Notes under the pieces: generated by a model
Databases searched by the model: none
What the model was told of the DNA's origin: nothing
What the model saw: the letters and a program-made list of their open reading frames with translations, nothing else
Translations under genes and position numbers: made by a program
Source of the DNA: Streptomyces sp. SID12488
Lineage (GTDB): Bacteria; Actinomycetota; Actinomycetes; Streptomycetales; Streptomycetaceae
NCBI RefSeq assembly: GCF_010548275.1
Contig: NZ_JAAGLT010000015.1
Location: 62,001 to 126,000 of the forward strand
Direction of reading: 5' to 3'
Length of the DNA stretch: 64,000 bases
Part shown: piece by piece, positions 16,871 through 25,202 of the stretch
Layout of the letters: every line of letters starts with the position of its first letter
How positions within the stretch are numbered: the first letter of the stretch is position 1

Positions 16871-17044
16871 CTATTTGTCGAGAGTCGACGCCTCGAATTC
16901 AGCAAGGGCTTCATCGTCAGCTTCTGGCATTCTGCCAGCCCCGTCTACGCCCAACACGGCGAAAATTCGTCCGCTGTCGTCCACCACGGCAACCGGCTCT
17001 AGTGGGTCAGTGTCAGGGATTTCACTAGAGTGAATCTTTCGCAT
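16871..17044 (-). CDS. small hypothetical protein (57 aa)
   Basis: The ATG at 17044 has AAAGGAG upstream and encodes an acidic 57-aa protein with two short strands (PVAVVDDSGRIFAVLGVDG) and an acidic helix. It lies on the same strand as the radical-SAM operon but 313 bp beyond the acetyltransferase stop, so membership is uncertain. No family recognised. Confidence 0.45.
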   Translation of the reverse strand: MRKIHSSEIPDTDPLEPVAVVDDSGRIFAVLGVDGAGRMPEADDEALAEFEASTLDK

Positions 17045-17358
17045 CTCGACTGTGCTCCTTTCCGGTATGGCTTGAGGTGTGTTTATGTCACCTCTAAACC
17101 ATGATGTATTTATGCGAAATGGTGATCGCATGCTTGGATCATGATCCAAAGGTGACATCTCGTCAATGTAGCGACAGGTTCATCTGTCAGTGGGGGCGCT
17201 TCGAGCCACACGATAGTGGGAGGCAGGTTGAGCGTCAGCGACTGTGGCGAGGGTAACGGGAGTTGTGATCCACTTCCTCGTGATCAGCTCGGGCCGTCCC
17301 ATGCGGTCAGCGGCATCCACAGAGGCGAGAATTCGGCGTCTCAAGGTCAAGCGGCGTG
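17045..17358. other. intergenic region, AT-rich
   Basis: This is a relatively AT-rich stretch upstream of the 57-aa gene, likely containing its promoter. No gene seen. Confidence 0.35.
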
Positions 17359-18216
17359 TCAGTACGTGAACCCGAGCGAGGTCAGCCCTTCAGATCGGCA
17401 GAGTCGATCTGAGGCTCCTCCAACCTCAGTTTGGAGGAGCTGGTAGGTGGCTCCGTTGCTCTGTCCCCAGTGCATCGCGGCACGCCACAGCTGCCGTCCC
17501 AGTCCCTTGCCGCGATGCTCCTGGAGGACGCCGAAGTACTGGGGCATCAACTGAGGGGTGCCGATCGCGTCGGGCCGGATCTCCATGGGGCCGATGGCGC
17601 CAGCTACCTTGCCGTCCAGGACAGCGGTGAGAACCGGACCGACGGTCGCGGCCTGCATCTGCTCGTAGAGGAAGGTGAAGCCGTCGGGGGCCATCTGCTC
17701 GGCGAAGGGGGCAAAGGTGCCTCGTACCTCCGCCGGCCACTCGTTGAACGGTCGTACGGGGCCGTCGGGTGCTGGACGGATGGTCGCCCTGAAGTCTTGG
17801 AGCTGGATGCGCGTACCGCGCCCCTCCGAAGACTCAGGGCCGAGAAATCGCACGATCCGCGCCTTACCCGCGCCGTGCTCGGCGGCCAGCTTCTGAGCCA
17901 GCTCGGTGGCGGCGAAGGCGCTGTCGGGCTCGATGCCGTAGACGTGGACCTTGACTATGCCGGAGCCTCGCCGTGACAGCGTGGGAACCAGCGTCTCGCC
18001 GGGCCGGTGAACGATGGCCTCGACGAGAACCGTCTCGTCCTTGCGGTCGGACCAGCGGATGTCCTTGTCGTAGCGCAAGAACCACTGGTTAGTGGAGGCT
18101 GCAATCAAGGTGTCCGTGAACAGGTCTTCGGTGAGGACCGACGGGTGGACCGGTCCGATCGTCGGCACGTAGGGCGCCAACACCACTGGACGTAGCCAGT
18201 CCCAGCGGAATCGCAT
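17359..18216 (-). CDS. GNAT-family N-acetyltransferase
   Basis: The 285-aa protein has an acetyl-CoA-binding GNAT core in its C-terminal half. After YFGVLQEHRG comes the HRGKGLGRQLW motif (R/Q-x-x-G-x-G) with a following helix, and then the usual NGATYQLLQTEVGG strand-loop. The N-terminal 140 residues form an extra domain of unknown type. It is the last gene of a leftward run with the radical SAM and peptide genes, 88 bp after the peptide gene, so it may acetylate the mature peptide or provide self-resistance. It could also be unrelated to the peptide. Confidence 0.82.
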   Translation of the reverse strand: MRFRWDWLRPVVLAPYVPTIGPVHPSVLTEDLFTDTLIAASTNQWFLRYDKDIRWSDRKDETVLVEAIVHRPGETLVPTLSRRGSGIVKVHVYGIEPDSAFAATELAQKLAAEHGAGKARIVRFLGPESSEGRGTRIQLQDFRATIRPAPDGPVRPFNEWPAEVRGTFAPFAEQMAPDGFTFLYEQMQAATVGPVLTAVLDGKVAGAIGPMEIRPDAIGTPQLMPQYFGVLQEHRGKGLGRQLWRAAMHWGQSNGATYQLLQTEVGGASDRLCRSEGLTSLGFTY

Positions 18217-18304
18217 GTGCTCAGGGTACTCATCTCGTGCTCAGGGCTCAGGCCCCGACGTAGATCCGTCAGGGCCTGGGCGCAGATGACCGGACGGGGT
18301 TCGG

Positions 18305-18472
18305 TCAGTTCGGGTTGTCGTCGCCAGCCGCGCAGGAGCAGCCGCTGCCTTCCATCAGGGCGTCGGCGTCGGACTCGATGACGAGCGCCGTGGTTGCGAC
18401 GAGGGTGGTGGGCAGAGCCGGGCGGATGGCTGGCGGGCGGCTGGTCTGGATCTCGACGGGAACGGGACTCAT
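18305..18472 (-). CDS. putative radical-SAM RiPP precursor (55 aa, GCSC core)
   Basis: The ATG overlaps the radical SAM stop codon as ATGA, so the two are translationally coupled. The 55-aa peptide has a Pro/Thr-rich leader (PVEIQTSRPPAIRPALPTT), a hydrophobic mid-part (TLVATTALVIESDADALM) and a short Gly/Ser/Cys end, GSGCSCAAGDDNPN. Two cysteines two residues apart in a C-terminal core are typical substrates for SPASM radical SAM enzymes that form thioether bonds. Crosslinking at Cys or at neighbouring Asp/Asn is possible. Assignment rests on context and composition. Confidence 0.7.
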   Translation of the reverse strand: MSPVPVEIQTSRPPAIRPALPTTLVATTALVIESDADALMEGSGCSCAAGDDNPN

Positions 18473-19596
18473 GAGTGGACCATCTCCTTGGTGTCTCCGT
18501 GCTGGCAGTAGGTGTTCAGTGGTGCCTTCGCCTCCTGGTAGACCTTGGCGAGCGGTCGGCACACCCGGCAGGAGCCGGAGAGCGAGCAGCCCGTGCAGCC
18601 ACCGGTGCGAAGCATGAGCCGGTCGGAGATCGCTCCGAGTCGGCGAAGGCCATCGATGCCCTCGGTCATGAGGTTGATCTGGTCGTCGCGGCCGATCTTG
18701 CAGATCGAGACCATGGCGTGCGGGTCGGCGTGGAAGAAGGTGACGCCGGCATTGCAGCCCTGGAAGACGGGACGCTTGCGAAGGAATTCGGTGGACTGGA
18801 CGAGCAGGGGTTCACCCGTGCCCGAGAACGTCGGCTGCATATTGGTGTAGACGTGGTGGTCCAGACCCCAGCTCTTCACCAGGGCCACCATCGCGTCGAC
18901 CTCGTGGGCGTTGTCCTCCGTGACGACGACGGATACCCGCAGCGGCAGGCCGGCAGTTCGAGCCGCGGCCATGCCCTTCTGGAAGTTCTTCCAGGCGCCC
19001 TTGCGCTGGGTCAGCTCGTCGAAGGACTCTTCCGTGGCGCCGTACATGCTGACGACGACGCGATACGGCGGGCAGTCCCGGAACAGACGGAGCAACTCAG
19101 GTTTCCACAGGCGCGAGGCGTTGGTGGAGACCGTGAGCATCATGCCCTGGCGGTACGCGTATCGGTAGGCGCCCTCGAAGTCCGGGTCGATCGTCGGCTC
19201 GCCACCCGTGATCTGGAGCCAGAGAACGCCCGAGTCGCGGAAGATGTCGATGAGCTTGACCTTCTCGTCCCAGCTCAGACCAGCCAAGGGGCGTTCGCCG
19301 AGATAGCAGTGCTTGCAGCCGAAGTTGCAGTAGAGGTTGATCTCCCAACTCGCCCGCGCGAAGGCGAGTTCGGTCGGCTCGCGCACCAGGACCGTCGATT
19401 GGGCGGCCTGACCGTCCAGGTCGAGATTCCACGCTTCGGCGGCGGTCCCGACCAGCCAGGCCGGCACCTGGTCATCGGAACCGGCCCGCTGCCGTAACTC
19501 CTCGTAGCGCTCGGCTGGCAGTCGCACACAGGTGGCGCTCCCCGGCTGGACGGCCAGGTAGCCATCCAGGAACGGGCTGACGATCAGCTTGTGCAT
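18469..19596 (-). CDS. radical SAM/SPASM enzyme of a RiPP cluster
   Basis: The 375-aa protein begins MHKLIVSPF after AGGAGG. An N-terminal 75-residue part may act as a peptide-recognition region. The radical SAM domain binds its 4Fe-4S cluster with C90, C94 and C97 (CNFGCKHC) and has the GGEPT motif (ITGGEPTIDP). The C-terminal SPASM part has additional cysteines (NAGVTFF preceded by GC, ICKIGR, GGCTGCSLSGSCRVC) for auxiliary clusters. Such enzymes install thioether or carbon-carbon crosslinks in ribosomal peptides. The next gene, overlapped by ATGA, encodes the likely substrate, and three small genes precede it in the same transcript. Confidence 0.88.
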   Translation of the reverse strand: MHKLIVSPFLDGYLAVQPGSATCVRLPAERYEELRQRAGSDDQVPAWLVGTAAEAWNLDLDGQAAQSTVLVREPTELAFARASWEINLYCNFGCKHCYLGERPLAGLSWDEKVKLIDIFRDSGVLWLQITGGEPTIDPDFEGAYRYAYRQGMMLTVSTNASRLWKPELLRLFRDCPPYRVVVSMYGATEESFDELTQRKGAWKNFQKGMAAARTAGLPLRVSVVVTEDNAHEVDAMVALVKSWGLDHHVYTNMQPTFSGTGEPLLVQSTEFLRKRPVFQGCNAGVTFFHADPHAMVSICKIGRDDQINLMTEGIDGLRRLGAISDRLMLRTGGCTGCSLSGSCRVCRPLAKVYQEAKAPLNTYCQHGDTKEMVHS

Positions 19597-19660
19597 CTGG
19601 TACCTCCTGAAGGCTGAGCCCCACCCCGGCTCGTACGGGGGAACCAAGCCGGGGTGGGAG

Positions 19661-19852
19661 CTACATGGCAGGACGCGCGTCCCACCGCTGGTTGTAGGAG
19701 CGGACGACTTGGCGACACCACTCGCAGCAGTCGCCACAAGCGAATGCCGGGGCCGATAGGCCGCCTACTTCGACCGGGCCTATGAAGATCACGAGCTGAT
19801 CGGAGCGACGGCAGAGCAGACAGGTGCCCCTGACCCACTGGCGCCGGGTCAT
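19661..19852 (-). CDS. small Cys-rich putative zinc-binding protein (63 aa)
   Basis: The ATG overlaps the previous gene's stop (ATGA). The 63-aa protein has two paired cysteine motifs (CLLC and CGDCCEWC) that could hold zinc. It lies 64 bp upstream of the radical SAM gene in the same run. Similar small Cys proteins are frequent in Streptomyces accessory operons. The role is unknown. Confidence 0.6.
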   Translation of the reverse strand: MTRRQWVRGTCLLCRRSDQLVIFIGPVEVGGLSAPAFACGDCCEWCRQVVRSYNQRWDARPAM

Positions 19853-20040
19853 GCTCCGGCCTCGGCGCGCTCCTGCCGAGTCCGCGTCACAAGGAGCTGG
19901 TCCGGGTTGTCGGCCGGCCACTCGGAACGAGCAGCGGCCCGAAGGATGAGCACGCCCTGTCTGACGTCCGTCACGATCGCCCGGCAGCCCGGTTTGTACT
20001 CGACCTCGTCTCCGACACCAGGCCGCTCTCTCTGCGTCAC
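19849..20040 (-). CDS. small hypothetical protein (63 aa), SH3-like
   Basis: A GTG start overlaps the preceding gene's stop (GTGA), and the gene ends overlapping the next start (ATGA). The pattern GVGDEVEYKPGCRAIVTDVRQGVLILR suggests a small beta-barrel of KOW/SH3 type. Tight coupling on both sides makes it a genuine gene of the operon. Function unknown. Confidence 0.6.
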   Translation of the reverse strand: MTQRERPGVGDEVEYKPGCRAIVTDVRQGVLILRAAARSEWPADNPDQLLVTRTRQERAEAGA

Positions 20041-20408
20041 TGCAGTGCCCCGCCGTTCCTCTCGACATAGACCCACATCAGGCGTCGGGTGAGGTTGGCT
20101 ACCTCACGCATGAAGAAGAAGGCAGTGAAGCTCGGCGTCTGTCTGCCGGGGCGGCTGGTCAGGTCCAGCAGCTTGTACGCCTGATGGAACAGGTCCATGA
20201 CGTCGTCATCGTCGTTCGCGCCCAGCTCTTCGGCCAGGAGCAGGCGCAGGAAACCGATGCCCCTCGTCGTCTTGAAATCGATGTCCTCTCGGGTAGACGT
20301 GCTCAGCTCCATCTTGAGCACGTCATCCGTGATGCCTGAGATCAGCTCGACATCGATCGGCAAGCTGTCGACGCCGGCCTCGGGTTCCTCGGTCACGCTC
20401 GCCACCAC
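20037..20408 (-). CDS. hypothetical protein (123 aa), first gene of the radical-SAM operon
   Basis: Adjacent GTG codons at 20408 and 20405 follow GGGGAG; I list the first. The protein is helical and acidic (GITDDVLKMEL, EELGANDDDDVMDLFHQAYKLLDL), with no membrane segment and no recognised domain. Its stop overlaps the following GTG start. It is divergent from the gene at 20588 and shares a 180-bp promoter region with it. Confidence 0.6.
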   Translation of the reverse strand: MVASVTEEPEAGVDSLPIDVELISGITDDVLKMELSTSTREDIDFKTTRGIGFLRLLLAEELGANDDDDVMDLFHQAYKLLDLTSRPGRQTPSFTAFFFMREVANLTRRLMWVYVERNGGALQ

Positions 20409-20587
20409 GCTTCTCCCCTCGATGCCGCCTGCGCGGGCTTGGGTTCGAGAACGAACGTAGAACGGCCGCGGTCCAACTCCCAAGAAGATTGCGTGAGTTT
20501 GCAGCAAGTCGATTGACGGCCTCGAACAGGCCCTCGACCATCGAGGTGTCGCGCAAACAAGCGCAAGGCAGCAGACAGGAGAGCGCC

Positions 20588-21007
20588 ATGAAGCTACGGT
20601 TCCTTGGTAAGAACTCCACCGTGGGCGACTGCCCAACGCTCTACGCCACGGATCGGGAGACGTACCTCGTCCAGGGCTGGAAGATCTTCGCGAACGACCT
20701 GCTGATGCAGCTCGACGTTCCCGAGGGGCAGACGGCTGTAGAAGTACCGACGGAGCTGTTCGAGTTCCTGAAGGAGGACGGACTGGCGGCCGGCGAGATC
20801 AGGCGGATCGAGGACCCGATCATGATCCTGACGCCTGGCGGCACGTACGTCGTCCAGGGCCTGGAGGTCACCGACCCCGAGGCCCTGTCCCAGATGGAGA
20901 TTCCGGACTACGAGACCGTGGTCGAGGTCCCCAAGGCCGCGATCACCGCCCTACTGGAGGAACCGCGTGGAGTTGATCTCCAGCGCCAAGCGCAACCGGC
21001 TCTTTGA
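20588..21007 (+). CDS. hypothetical protein preceding DUF6879 gene
   Basis: The 139-aa protein begins MKLRFLGKN, with GGAGAG upstream. It is a beta-rich soluble protein with an internal duplication: YLVQGWKIF...EVPTELFEFL is echoed by YVVQGLEVT...EVPKAAITALL. It overlaps the next gene by 41 bp. Genes of this type often precede DUF6879 and XRE/DUF5753 genes in Streptomyces, but the function is unknown. Confidence 0.7.
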   Translation: MKLRFLGKNSTVGDCPTLYATDRETYLVQGWKIFANDLLMQLDVPEGQTAVEVPTELFEFLKEDGLAAGEIRRIEDPIMILTPGGTYVVQGLEVTDPEALSQMEIPDYETVVEVPKAAITALLEEPRGVDLQRQAQPAL

Positions 21008-21491
21008 GACCTTCACGGAGGACGCCTTCCATCTGGAGATGAGGGACGACTACTCCGTTCCGGATGAGGACGGCCCGTTCGAGAGCTGGCTCCGCGGAGA
21101 GGCTGTCGACTACTCCTACATGGAGCCGTGGACCCAGCTGATCCAGCACGTCACCGGCGAGGGCAAGACCGTCCGTCGCGTACGCGTCATTGCCGAACCG
21201 CACACGCCCTACATCCAGTGGGAGTACGCGGCCACCAGCTACAACGAGGCGGCCGGCGAGGAGATCCGGTGGATTCCTCGGCAGCTCGTTCCGCCCGAGC
21301 TGGTCTTCCCCGCAGGCGGCAACGACTGGTGGCTGTTCGACAGTCGGCTCCTGGCCGTGGGGCACTTCGGCGACGATGGCCGGGTTGTCGGCTCGGAGCT
21401 AATCGAGACGCCTGAGGTCGTCGCCAAGTGTGTTCGTGTCCGGGACCTGCTCTGGGACCTGGCCACCCCGCACCGCGAGTACAAGCCCTGA
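20967..21491 (+). CDS. DUF6879-family protein
   Basis: The 174-aa protein starts at GTG (MELISSAKRN). The sequence FETFTEDAFHLEMRDDY, the conserved RRVRVIAEPHTPYIQWEY, and WWLFD with LAVGHFGDDGR are characteristic of DUF6879, an unknown-function family that travels with XRE/DUF5753 regulators and DUF397 proteins in Streptomyces. It is translationally coupled to the upstream gene, and the regulator starts 8 bp later. It is probably part of a regulatory unit, possibly of toxin-antitoxin character, but that is unproven. Confidence 0.82.
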   Translation: MELISSAKRNRLFETFTEDAFHLEMRDDYSVPDEDGPFESWLRGEAVDYSYMEPWTQLIQHVTGEGKTVRRVRVIAEPHTPYIQWEYAATSYNEAAGEEIRWIPRQLVPPELVFPAGGNDWWLFDSRLLAVGHFGDDGRVVGSELIETPEVVAKCVRVRDLLWDLATPHREYKP

Positions 21492-21498
21492 ACCATCC

Positions 21499-22353
21499 GT
21501 GAGCAACCAAGCACAAGAAACGCGCGAGGCACTGGGTGCCCGGCTGCGCGGCTTCCGCAAGGATGCCGGATTCGCCAGTGGCCGGGCCTTGGCGCGCACC
21601 CTCGGCTGGCAGGAATCGAAGGTCTCCCGCCTTGAGCACGGCAAGCAGAACGCGAGCGAGCAGGACATCAGAGCCTGGTGCACAGCGACCCGGCAAGAAG
21701 AGCACATCCCTGATCTTGTCGCGACGGTGCGCCACATCGACGAGCTGTGGCTTGAGTGGCGCCGGCAGGTCCAGACAGGCGCCGAGCGTCGGCAACAGAA
21801 GTCCCTGCCGGTCTACGCCAGGACCAAGGTCTTCCGGATCTGGCATCCCAACATGATCTGGGGGACGTTCCAGACAGCGGACTACGCCGCCGAGATCTTC
21901 CAACAAGCGGTCCGCTTCCTGGAGTTCCCCAACGACACCGAGGCGGCCGTTGGTAAGCGACTCGAACGGCAGCGGTACCTGTATGAGGGCAACCGGATCT
22001 ACAACGTGCTCCTCGGCGAGCAGGCTCTGTACTCCAACGTGGGCGGACCAGAGGTCATGAGGGCTCAGCTCGACCGCCTCCTGGCTCTGATGGGGTTGCC
22101 TCGGCTGAGCCTGGGCATCGTCCCTCGTGCCGCCGCCACGGAGATCTGGCTCGGTCACGGCTTCTCGATGTTCGACGACAAGCTCGTCTTGGTAGAGACC
22201 TACTCGGCGGAGTTCTCCGTCACGCAGCCCCGAGAGATCGAGCTGTACACCAAGGCCTTCGCCCTCTTGAAGCAGTCCGCGGTCTACGGCACCGCCGTCC
22301 GCGACCTCATCCTCACTGCCAACCAGCACTTCGACCAGATGCCAAGCGACTAG
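21499..22353 (+). CDS. XRE-family regulator with DUF5753 domain
   Basis: The 284-aa protein starts at GTG. It has an N-terminal helix-turn-helix of XRE type (LGARLRGFRKDAGF, LARTLGWQESKVSRLEHGKQ, residues 10-50). The DUF5753 domain follows, with the typical FRIWHPNMIWGTFQTADYA and RQRYLYEGNRIYNVLLGEQALY segments. In Streptomyces these regulators are encoded with a small DUF397 protein, which lies 12 bp downstream. Such pairs control development or act as toxin-antitoxin-like modules (for example BldB/WhiJ-type loci). Confidence 0.9.
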   Translation: MSNQAQETREALGARLRGFRKDAGFASGRALARTLGWQESKVSRLEHGKQNASEQDIRAWCTATRQEEHIPDLVATVRHIDELWLEWRRQVQTGAERRQQKSLPVYARTKVFRIWHPNMIWGTFQTADYAAEIFQQAVRFLEFPNDTEAAVGKRLERQRYLYEGNRIYNVLLGEQALYSNVGGPEVMRAQLDRLLALMGLPRLSLGIVPRAAATEIWLGHGFSMFDDKLVLVETYSAEFSVTQPREIELYTKAFALLKQSAVYGTAVRDLILTANQHFDQMPSD

Positions 22354-22365
22354 GAGAGCACCACC

Positions 22366-22548
22366 ATGCAGCCTGTGACCCCGAACTGGCGTACCAGCTC
22401 CTACACCGGGACCGAGAACTGCGTCGAAGTAGCCGACAACGAACCGATGACGGTGATGGTCCGGGACACGAAAGCCCGGGGCCGCGGAGCCCTGGCCCTC
22501 CAGCCAGCCGCGTGGTCGGCGTTCGTAGAGTTCGCCAAGAACAGCTAG
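22366..22548 (+). CDS. DUF397 small protein, partner of the XRE regulator
   Basis: This 60-aa protein has the DUF397 signature: NWRTSSYTGTENCVEVAD, VMVRDTK and AWSAFVEFAK. GGAGAG is positioned before the ATG. It is typically encoded immediately after XRE/DUF5753 regulators and modulates their activity. The transcript ends at the hairpin 30 bp downstream. Confidence 0.92.
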   Translation: MQPVTPNWRTSSYTGTENCVEVADNEPMTVMVRDTKARGRGALALQPAAWSAFVEFAKNS

Positions 22549-22578
22549 TGACGAGCCTGGAAGACGGTTGCCAACGCA

Positions 22579-22607
22579 CTACAACTGCTGGTCAGCAGCA
22601 GTTGTAG
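22579..22607 (+). terminator. 12-bp stem terminator after DUF397 gene
   Basis: CTACAACTGCTG and CAGCAGTTGTAG are perfect complements around a 5-nt loop, 30 bp past the DUF397 stop. Confidence 0.8.
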
Positions 22608-22983
22608 GAGCTCTCACCACACCTTGCCGAGCGCTCCTGCCGCTCCGTGACCCCGTGACCTCGGTCACATGAATGTAATTGAATGATCACTCAGGGTTTG
22701 CGCAAACCGCGGCGGATGTGGGGCTGCTTCGGTGGATGTGCAGTTGGCAGGCGTGGCGAAAGGGGTGGCGTAAGCGAGCGGGGGATAGTGCGAACCCATG
22801 TGCGGCGTTTGCCGTAACCGGAAGGCTACTCTCCGTTAAAAACTGGTGGTGAGGCGCTCTGCACGAACTGGCCCCCACGCACGGTTTGCTTCTCGCAGGA
22901 GTAACGAGGCTCCAGGTGCCGGAAGTTGACGAGTTGGGGACGAACTGCTGACTGGCGCCGTCTGAGATCAAGAGGACCACCAG
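22608..22983. other. intergenic region
   Basis: No gene supported. Contains the presumed promoter of the following three-gene unit, without a motif I can name. Confidence 0.35.
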
Positions 22984-23178
22984 GTGACACTCGACGACGT
23001 TGCCAGCCTTGTGCTGGCCTCGGCCGCCGCGGCTCGGGCGTTTGCGCCCGACGTGCGTTCCGGTTTCCGGCGCCTTCTGAGCGCCGGCGTACGGGTCGGT
23101 GCGGCGACTCTCATCGAGCAACAGCAGCCCGTCGCTCGGCCCGACCAGCCCGGGCTCGACGAAGGAGGCCGTCGATGA
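22984..23178 (+). CDS. small hypothetical protein (64 aa) coupled to sigma factor gene
   Basis: The GTG start gives MTLDDVASLVL. It is a short Ala/Arg-rich helical protein whose stop overlaps the sigma factor start (ATGA). No family recognised. Confidence 0.5.
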   Translation: MTLDDVASLVLASAAAARAFAPDVRSGFRRLLSAGVRVGAATLIEQQQPVARPDQPGLDEGGRR

Positions 23179-23792
23179 ACGCCCAGCCTCCGGATGATCG
23201 CGACGAGCGCGCCCTGCGCGAGCCGAGCGACATGATGCCGCCGGCCTTCTGGGCCTTCCACGAGCTGTACCACCAGGCCTACTTCGAGTACGCCCAGGTT
23301 CAGTTGGGCGACAAGGTCGCCGCTGACCGCCTGGTGGACACCACCTTCGTCTTTTTGGCGGTCATCTGGGAGAAGGTGACCGCCCATGAGAACCCCGGCG
23401 CTCTGGCTTGGACCCTGCTCAAAGAGCGAGTCGCCAGCGAGCTGGAAGCCCAGGGCCGCGATCCGGCCGCCCAGGCGACACTGGCCTTCGAACGCGCCAT
23501 ACGCGCGGCCTGTGATCCCATCCTGGACAGTTTCCGCCAGGAGTTCCGTGCGCAGGTTACCGAACTTGAGGACGGCTTGGGCCTTTATGCAGCAATGGCC
23601 CGCTTACCGGAGCGCCAGTTTGATGTGATGGTGCTCCAGTTCGCCCTCGGCTTCGATACCAAGCGCACTGCGCTGGTCATGGGCATCTGCGAGGCGACCG
23701 TCCGTTCGACGCGCCGCGCTGCCAAGCGGCGGCTGGCTGCGGACCTTGGACTGGAGATCGACGAAATCGGGGACGTCGATGATGAGGAGTGA
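23175..23792 (+). CDS. sigma-70-family (ECF-like) RNA polymerase sigma factor
   Basis: The 205-aa protein has a sigma region 2-like stretch (residues 25-75: FHELYHQAYFEYAQVQLGD). Its region 4 helix-turn-helix near the C-terminus reads LPERQFDVMVLQFALGFDTKRTALVMG, then ATVRSTRRAAKRRL. The order small gene, sigma factor, 240-aa protein is compact and probably one operon, with the next gene starting 6 bp later. The downstream protein may be its regulator. Target promoters are unknown. Confidence 0.78.
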   Translation: MNAQPPDDRDERALREPSDMMPPAFWAFHELYHQAYFEYAQVQLGDKVAADRLVDTTFVFLAVIWEKVTAHENPGALAWTLLKERVASELEAQGRDPAAQATLAFERAIRAACDPILDSFRQEFRAQVTELEDGLGLYAAMARLPERQFDVMVLQFALGFDTKRTALVMGICEATVRSTRRAAKRRLAADLGLEIDEIGDVDDEE

Positions 23793-23798
23793 CTAACC

Positions 23799-24521
23799 AT
23801 GGGCTCGCAACGCCCGCGCACGATCGAAGAAGCGCTCGCTCGGGCTCGCATCTTCGCCGGCTCATATACGTCGGCGGACCTTGAGAGCTCCCAGCAACGC
23901 ATCACGGAGCAGTTGCTGGAACTGCGTTGGATGCAGGCATTACCGTCCCCCACCATGGTCTCGGGGGGCCGCTCAGCGTGGGCACCGCTGATGCTTCATG
24001 AGCGTGCGGCTCACGACCTCCGAGCCCTGTGCCAGGGCGTCATCCACGATGACGATGCCGTCCATCGCCTGGCTCACTTCGATGACGCACGCGATCCTGG
24101 GGGCGCCCTCGCCTTCGCCTGTCTGCTCATGCTGGCCGACCGAGAGGAAGGAGCGCAGTTCTGGCTTCAGTTCGCGGCTGGCGGCGGCCAAGCCACCGGA
24201 GCTCTGTGCCTGTACCTGCTGCACCTGCGCCGTGGCGAATGGCGCGATGCCCAGCACTGGGCCAGGCAGATGGCCTGCCTCGAACACGAACCCTGCCAGT
24301 ACTCGCCGGTCGCCCATGAAGTCGTCGAGACGACCTCAGCGGCTGGCGGAGTCACCGTGTTTATCGACTTGCCAGATGACCAAGTGGTTGTACCGGAGGC
24401 TGCGGTCAAGGACGCGTTGGAGGACTTGGACGTCGAGCTCATTGATGAGCTCGGGGCAATTCCTCAGCCCAGCCCCGGGCTGGCGCACCAGCTCGAAGAT
24501 CTGGTCACTGCCGGTCGTTAG
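23799..24521 (+). CDS. hypothetical protein downstream of the sigma factor
   Basis: The 240-aa soluble protein has a helical, repeat-like central part (LAFACLLMLADREEGAQFWLQFAAGGGQATGALCL and following helices read like TPR-type packing). Its C-terminal segment GVTVFIDLPDDQVVVPEAAVKDALEDL is reminiscent of a short regulatory tail. It starts 6 bp after the sigma factor stop. It may be the cognate anti-sigma or partner protein. No family recognised. Confidence 0.65.
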   Translation: MGSQRPRTIEEALARARIFAGSYTSADLESSQQRITEQLLELRWMQALPSPTMVSGGRSAWAPLMLHERAAHDLRALCQGVIHDDDAVHRLAHFDDARDPGGALAFACLLMLADREEGAQFWLQFAAGGGQATGALCLYLLHLRRGEWRDAQHWARQMACLEHEPCQYSPVAHEVVETTSAAGGVTVFIDLPDDQVVVPEAAVKDALEDLDVELIDELGAIPQPSPGLAHQLEDLVTAGR

Positions 24522-25004
24522 CCCTCGGACGCTCATCGTCTGTGTGGTGTGCGACAGGCACGCGATGTCCGAGATCGGCCAGGCTGGTTCGGCGAGGATC
24601 AGTTGGCCAGGCGGCGATCTGAACGGGCCCTCGGCGCCATGGGCCTCCTGGAAAACAGCGTTAGTTCGGTACGCCGTGGGCCGGTTGAAGGCGTTCTCGG
24701 CCCGACTCGAACTGCGCAAGTACATCCCGGCTGTCCGTGAGTTCCGCGAACGGCCAACCGAACGCCTTCGGGCACACCGGTCGTGGCGGTTCACTCGGCT
24801 TCGCCGACCCGGAGTAAGGCATCGCCTTCGGCTCTACGCGGTGAACAACATCATCAGCGGCTCGGAGGACGTGCGCGCCACATTGCTGGTCGAGGCGGTA
24901 CGAGGTGCTTCGGGTAGCGATCGGAACGGTTTAACGACTCAGCATCTTGAAAAAGAAAGACCAGGCTCCGAATTATGGAACCTGGGTATATTAGTGGCGA
25001 GATC
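24522..25004. other. gap between convergent operons
   Basis: No supported gene. A rightward frame across it translates to a long Arg-rich stretch that may be decayed coding DNA. No clear terminator seen. Confidence 0.3.
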
Positions 25005-25202
25005 CTAAACCTCTGGAAGTGTCATGCCCGCTTCCTCTCGCAAGCGCCGGACGTATTCTCTTATATCGACGACTTCATAAAGGATGCGATCGAATTCGGT
25101 CGGAGTCCTTACCGTCGAAGTCTCCGGGAACGGGGTGAGGCCATTTAGGAGGCAAGCTGCCGCCATCTCCCCAACAATTCGTTCCGCCAGATCATGATTC
25201 AT
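25005..25202 (-). CDS. small hypothetical protein (65 aa) overlapping the deaminase gene
   Basis: The ATG at 25202 lies inside the end of the deaminase gene (11-nt overlap), with GGAGG upstream (read leftward). The protein is helical and acidic (LAERIVGEMAAACLLNG, DIREYVRRLREEAGM). The coupling suggests a partner or regulator of the deaminase. I know of no such component in described dCTP-deaminase defence genes. Confidence 0.55.
   Translation of the reverse strand: MNHDLAERIVGEMAAACLLNGLTPFPETSTVRTPTEFDRILYEVVDIREYVRRLREEAGMTLPEV

Noticed and set aside
17359..18216. GNAT as aminoglycoside resistance gene
   Set aside because: No specific similarity to known resistance acetyltransferases; operon context favours a role with the peptide.
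24522..25004. Arg-rich continuation frame as a gene
   Set aside because: It is an out-of-frame overlap of the upstream gene continued by chance, with no start or ribosome binding site.
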